Source of the DNA: an uncultured Lachnospiraceae bacterium
GTDB lineage: Bacteria > Bacillota_A > Clostridia > Lachnospirales > Lachnospiraceae
Direction of reading: 5' to 3'
NCBI GenBank assembly: GCA_947175285.1
Contig: CAMWMM010000063.1
Location: 1-14,398 of the forward strand
DNA: 14,398 nt
Each line of letters begins with the position of its first letter. Position 1 is the first letter of the stretch. The notes under the pieces are model-generated. The model saw only the letters and a program-made list of their open reading frames with translations. It was not told where the DNA came from and did not search any database. The position numbers and the translations under genes were made by a program. Positions 13,134-14,398 of this stretch are shown here, in pieces.

Positions 13134-14297
13134 TCACATTTTGCTCGGTCCGTCTCCAATTTCCACTACATAGAAATCCGCCTCTTTTCCGACTCTGTCA
13201 CGATATGCCGCTCCGACTTTTTCCTTAAATTCCTCTACCGCTTCATCTTTCACAATGCTGACCGTACAGCCGCCAAATCCGCCGCCCGTAATACGGGAAC
13301 CGATAACGCCCGGCACCTTCCATGCCTCTTCTACCAGTACGTCTATTTCATCACAGGAAACCTGATAATCATCCCGCAAAGACACGTGGGAAGCATTCAT
13401 CAGTTCACCGAAAAGCTTAATATCATTCTTCTTTAACGCCTCTACGGCACGGATTGTTCTCTGGTTTTCGTAAACAGCATGTTTTGCTCTGCGTACCCTG
13501 ACTTCATCTTTAATCGCTGTTTTATGCTGCTCAAACTGTTCTTCCGATAAGTCGCCGAGTCCGTTGATTTCAATAACGGTCTGCAATTCCTCCAGAGCCT
13601 TTTCACACTCGCTTCTTCTGACATTATATTCGGAATCAACTAACTGATGTTTTACCTTACTGTTTGTTACAATGATTTTCGCTCCATCCAGAACAAGCGG
13701 CGCATACTCATAAGACAAATCCGCCGTGTCTAAGAAGATAGCGTTGTCTTTTTTACCCATTGCTGATGCAAACTGATCCATAATACCACAGTTCATGCCG
13801 TTAAAATTATTTTCGGAATACTGTCCGATTAACGCCAAATCCACGTTGGTTACATCAAACCCAAATAAATCCCTTAAAAGAAAGCCTGTCAAAACTTCCA
13901 AAGATGCGGAAGAAGAAAGTCCGGAACCGTTCGGGATATTGCCGTTTAATACAATATCCAATCCGCATGGCATTTTAAAACCTCTCTTTTCAAATGCCCA
14001 CATAACACCCTTCGGATAATTTGTCCAGTCAGCTTCTTTTTCAGGTTTCAAATCAACAATAGAGGATTCTATCACGCCAAGCTTGTCAAAATTCATAGAA
14101 TAAAAACGCAGCTTGTCATCCTCTCTTTTCCTTGCTGCCGCGTATGTTCCAATCGTCAATGCACAGGGGAAAACATGTCCGCCGTTATAATCGGTATGCT
14201 CGCCAATCATATTGACGCGCCCCGGTGCGAAATAAACATTAACCCCTTTCGTATCGCCGAAAATTTCCTCAAACTTTTTTAAAACCGTTTCTTTCAT
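13134..14297 (-). CDS. galK: Galactokinase
   Basis: ATP-dependent kinase making galactose 1-phosphate, the first phosphorylated intermediate of the Leloir pathway and the substrate of the downstream GalT. The 387 residues have the GHMP-kinase layout: substrate signature GRVNMIGEHTDYNGG (26-40), ATP-binding loop NGSGLSSSAS (about 123-132), NCGIMDQFASAMG with the catalytic aspartate near 174, and the C-terminal GGGFGGC (338-344). I start at ATG 14297 (MKETVLKKFEEIF) because AAAGGAG ends 8 bases upstream; a frame extending to 14333 is possible but has no ribosome binding site and adds residues the family lacks. galE is not in the window. Transcription probably begins from the promoter at 14356-14384. 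Confidence 0.96.
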   Translation of the reverse strand: MKETVLKKFEEIFGDTKGVNVYFAPGRVNMIGEHTDYNGGHVFPCALTIGTYAAARKREDDKLRFYSMNFDKLGVIESSIVDLKPEKEADWTNYPKGVMWAFEKRGFKMPCGLDIVLNGNIPNGSGLSSSASLEVLTGFLLRDLFGFDVTNVDLALIGQYSENNFNGMNCGIMDQFASAMGKKDNAIFLDTADLSYEYAPLVLDGAKIIVTNSKVKHQLVDSEYNVRRSECEKALEELQTVIEINGLGDLSEEQFEQHKTAIKDEVRVRRAKHAVYENQRTIRAVEALKKNDIKLFGELMNASHVSLRDDYQVSCDEIDVLVEEAWKVPGVIGSRITGGGFGGCTVSIVKDEAVEEFKEKVGAAYRDRVGKEADFYVVEIGDGPSKM

Positions 14298-14353
14298 AAC
14301 CCCGTCTCCTTTACCCTTGATACTTTTCATCATATATAAAAACGCCCTGAGAT

Positions 14354-14384
14354 AGAATATCCGTTTGTTCTATATATCTGTCAA
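14354..14384 (-). promoter_or_regulatory. galK-galT promoter with possible operator
   Basis: On the minus strand a perfect TTGACA (14379-14384) is followed by GATATT at 17 bases (14356-14361) or TATTCT at 19 bases (14354-14359). Between and over these lie inverted hexamers ATAGAA (14352-14357) and TTCTAT (14368-14373), separated by 10 bases, which could be a repressor site for a galactose-responsive regulator. The -35 is convincing; the -10 choice and operator are tentative. Confidence 0.5.
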
Positions 14385-14398
14385 AATGTTAACTGTTC

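Noticed and set aside
1..14398. CRISPR arrays, tRNA or rRNA genes, insertion-sequence ends
   Set aside because: No regularly spaced direct repeats, no tRNA-like cloverleaf with CCA end, and no transposase or terminal inverted repeats were seen by eye in the intergenic regions.

Overview
The window looks like chromosomal DNA of a low-G+C Gram-positive gut anaerobe, probably Lachnospiraceae or a close clostridial relative. The evidence is strong AAGGAGG-type ribosome binding sites, the gene families present (a cobalamin-type radical SAM protein with a DUF4080-like tail, class II GalT, a CprK-like sensor kinase) and the A+T-rich intergenic DNA. I see no tRNA, rRNA, CRISPR array or intact insertion sequence.

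Left part (1-5225). On the minus strand a radical SAM gene is followed, after 5 bases, by nth (endonuclease III), which runs off the left edge. Divergent from them is a small XRE regulator whose upstream DNA carries a perfect 16-bp palindrome. It faces a minus-strand pair, a Gfo/Idh/MocA oxidoreductase (TTG start) and a RhuM-family gene whose ribosome binding site overlaps the oxidoreductase stop codon. A strong two-way terminator separates the XRE gene from RhuM.

Middle part (5313-8303). A plus-strand operon encodes an OmpR-type response regulator, a histidine kinase and an ABC-2-type permease. It resembles antimicrobial-peptide sensing and export modules, but no ATPase gene is visible. The kinase reading frame is broken near its start at a run of seven A, in a context that is a perfect A_AAA_AAA slippery heptamer, so it may be a frameshift site, a phase-variable tract, a true mutation or a sequencing error. 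Three TTG(A/C)AAA boxes spaced 10-11 bp precede the operon.

Accessory corridor (8464-9816). This looks like a patchwork of toxin-antitoxin and immunity pieces: an 81-residue putative antitoxin, a truncated partner, an unrelated minus-strand coding remnant, a chimeric XRE/DinJ-like antitoxin, 14 codons of a Txe/YoeB-like toxin, and a SUKH (SMI1/KNR4) immunity-type gene whose last codons seem to be borrowed from the toxin remnant.

Right part (9875-14398). Back-to-back promoters serve the SUKH gene and a GNAT acetyltransferase. The GNAT gene is followed by a secreted YD-repeat protein. A 17-bp two-way terminator then separates this from the minus-strand Leloir operon galK-galT, which has its own promoter at the right edge.

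Most genes here are ordinary. The items I consider worth following are the broken kinase start, the toxin-antitoxin patchwork with its sharp junctions, the unusual palindromes, and the loose association of a SUKH gene with a YD-repeat protein.
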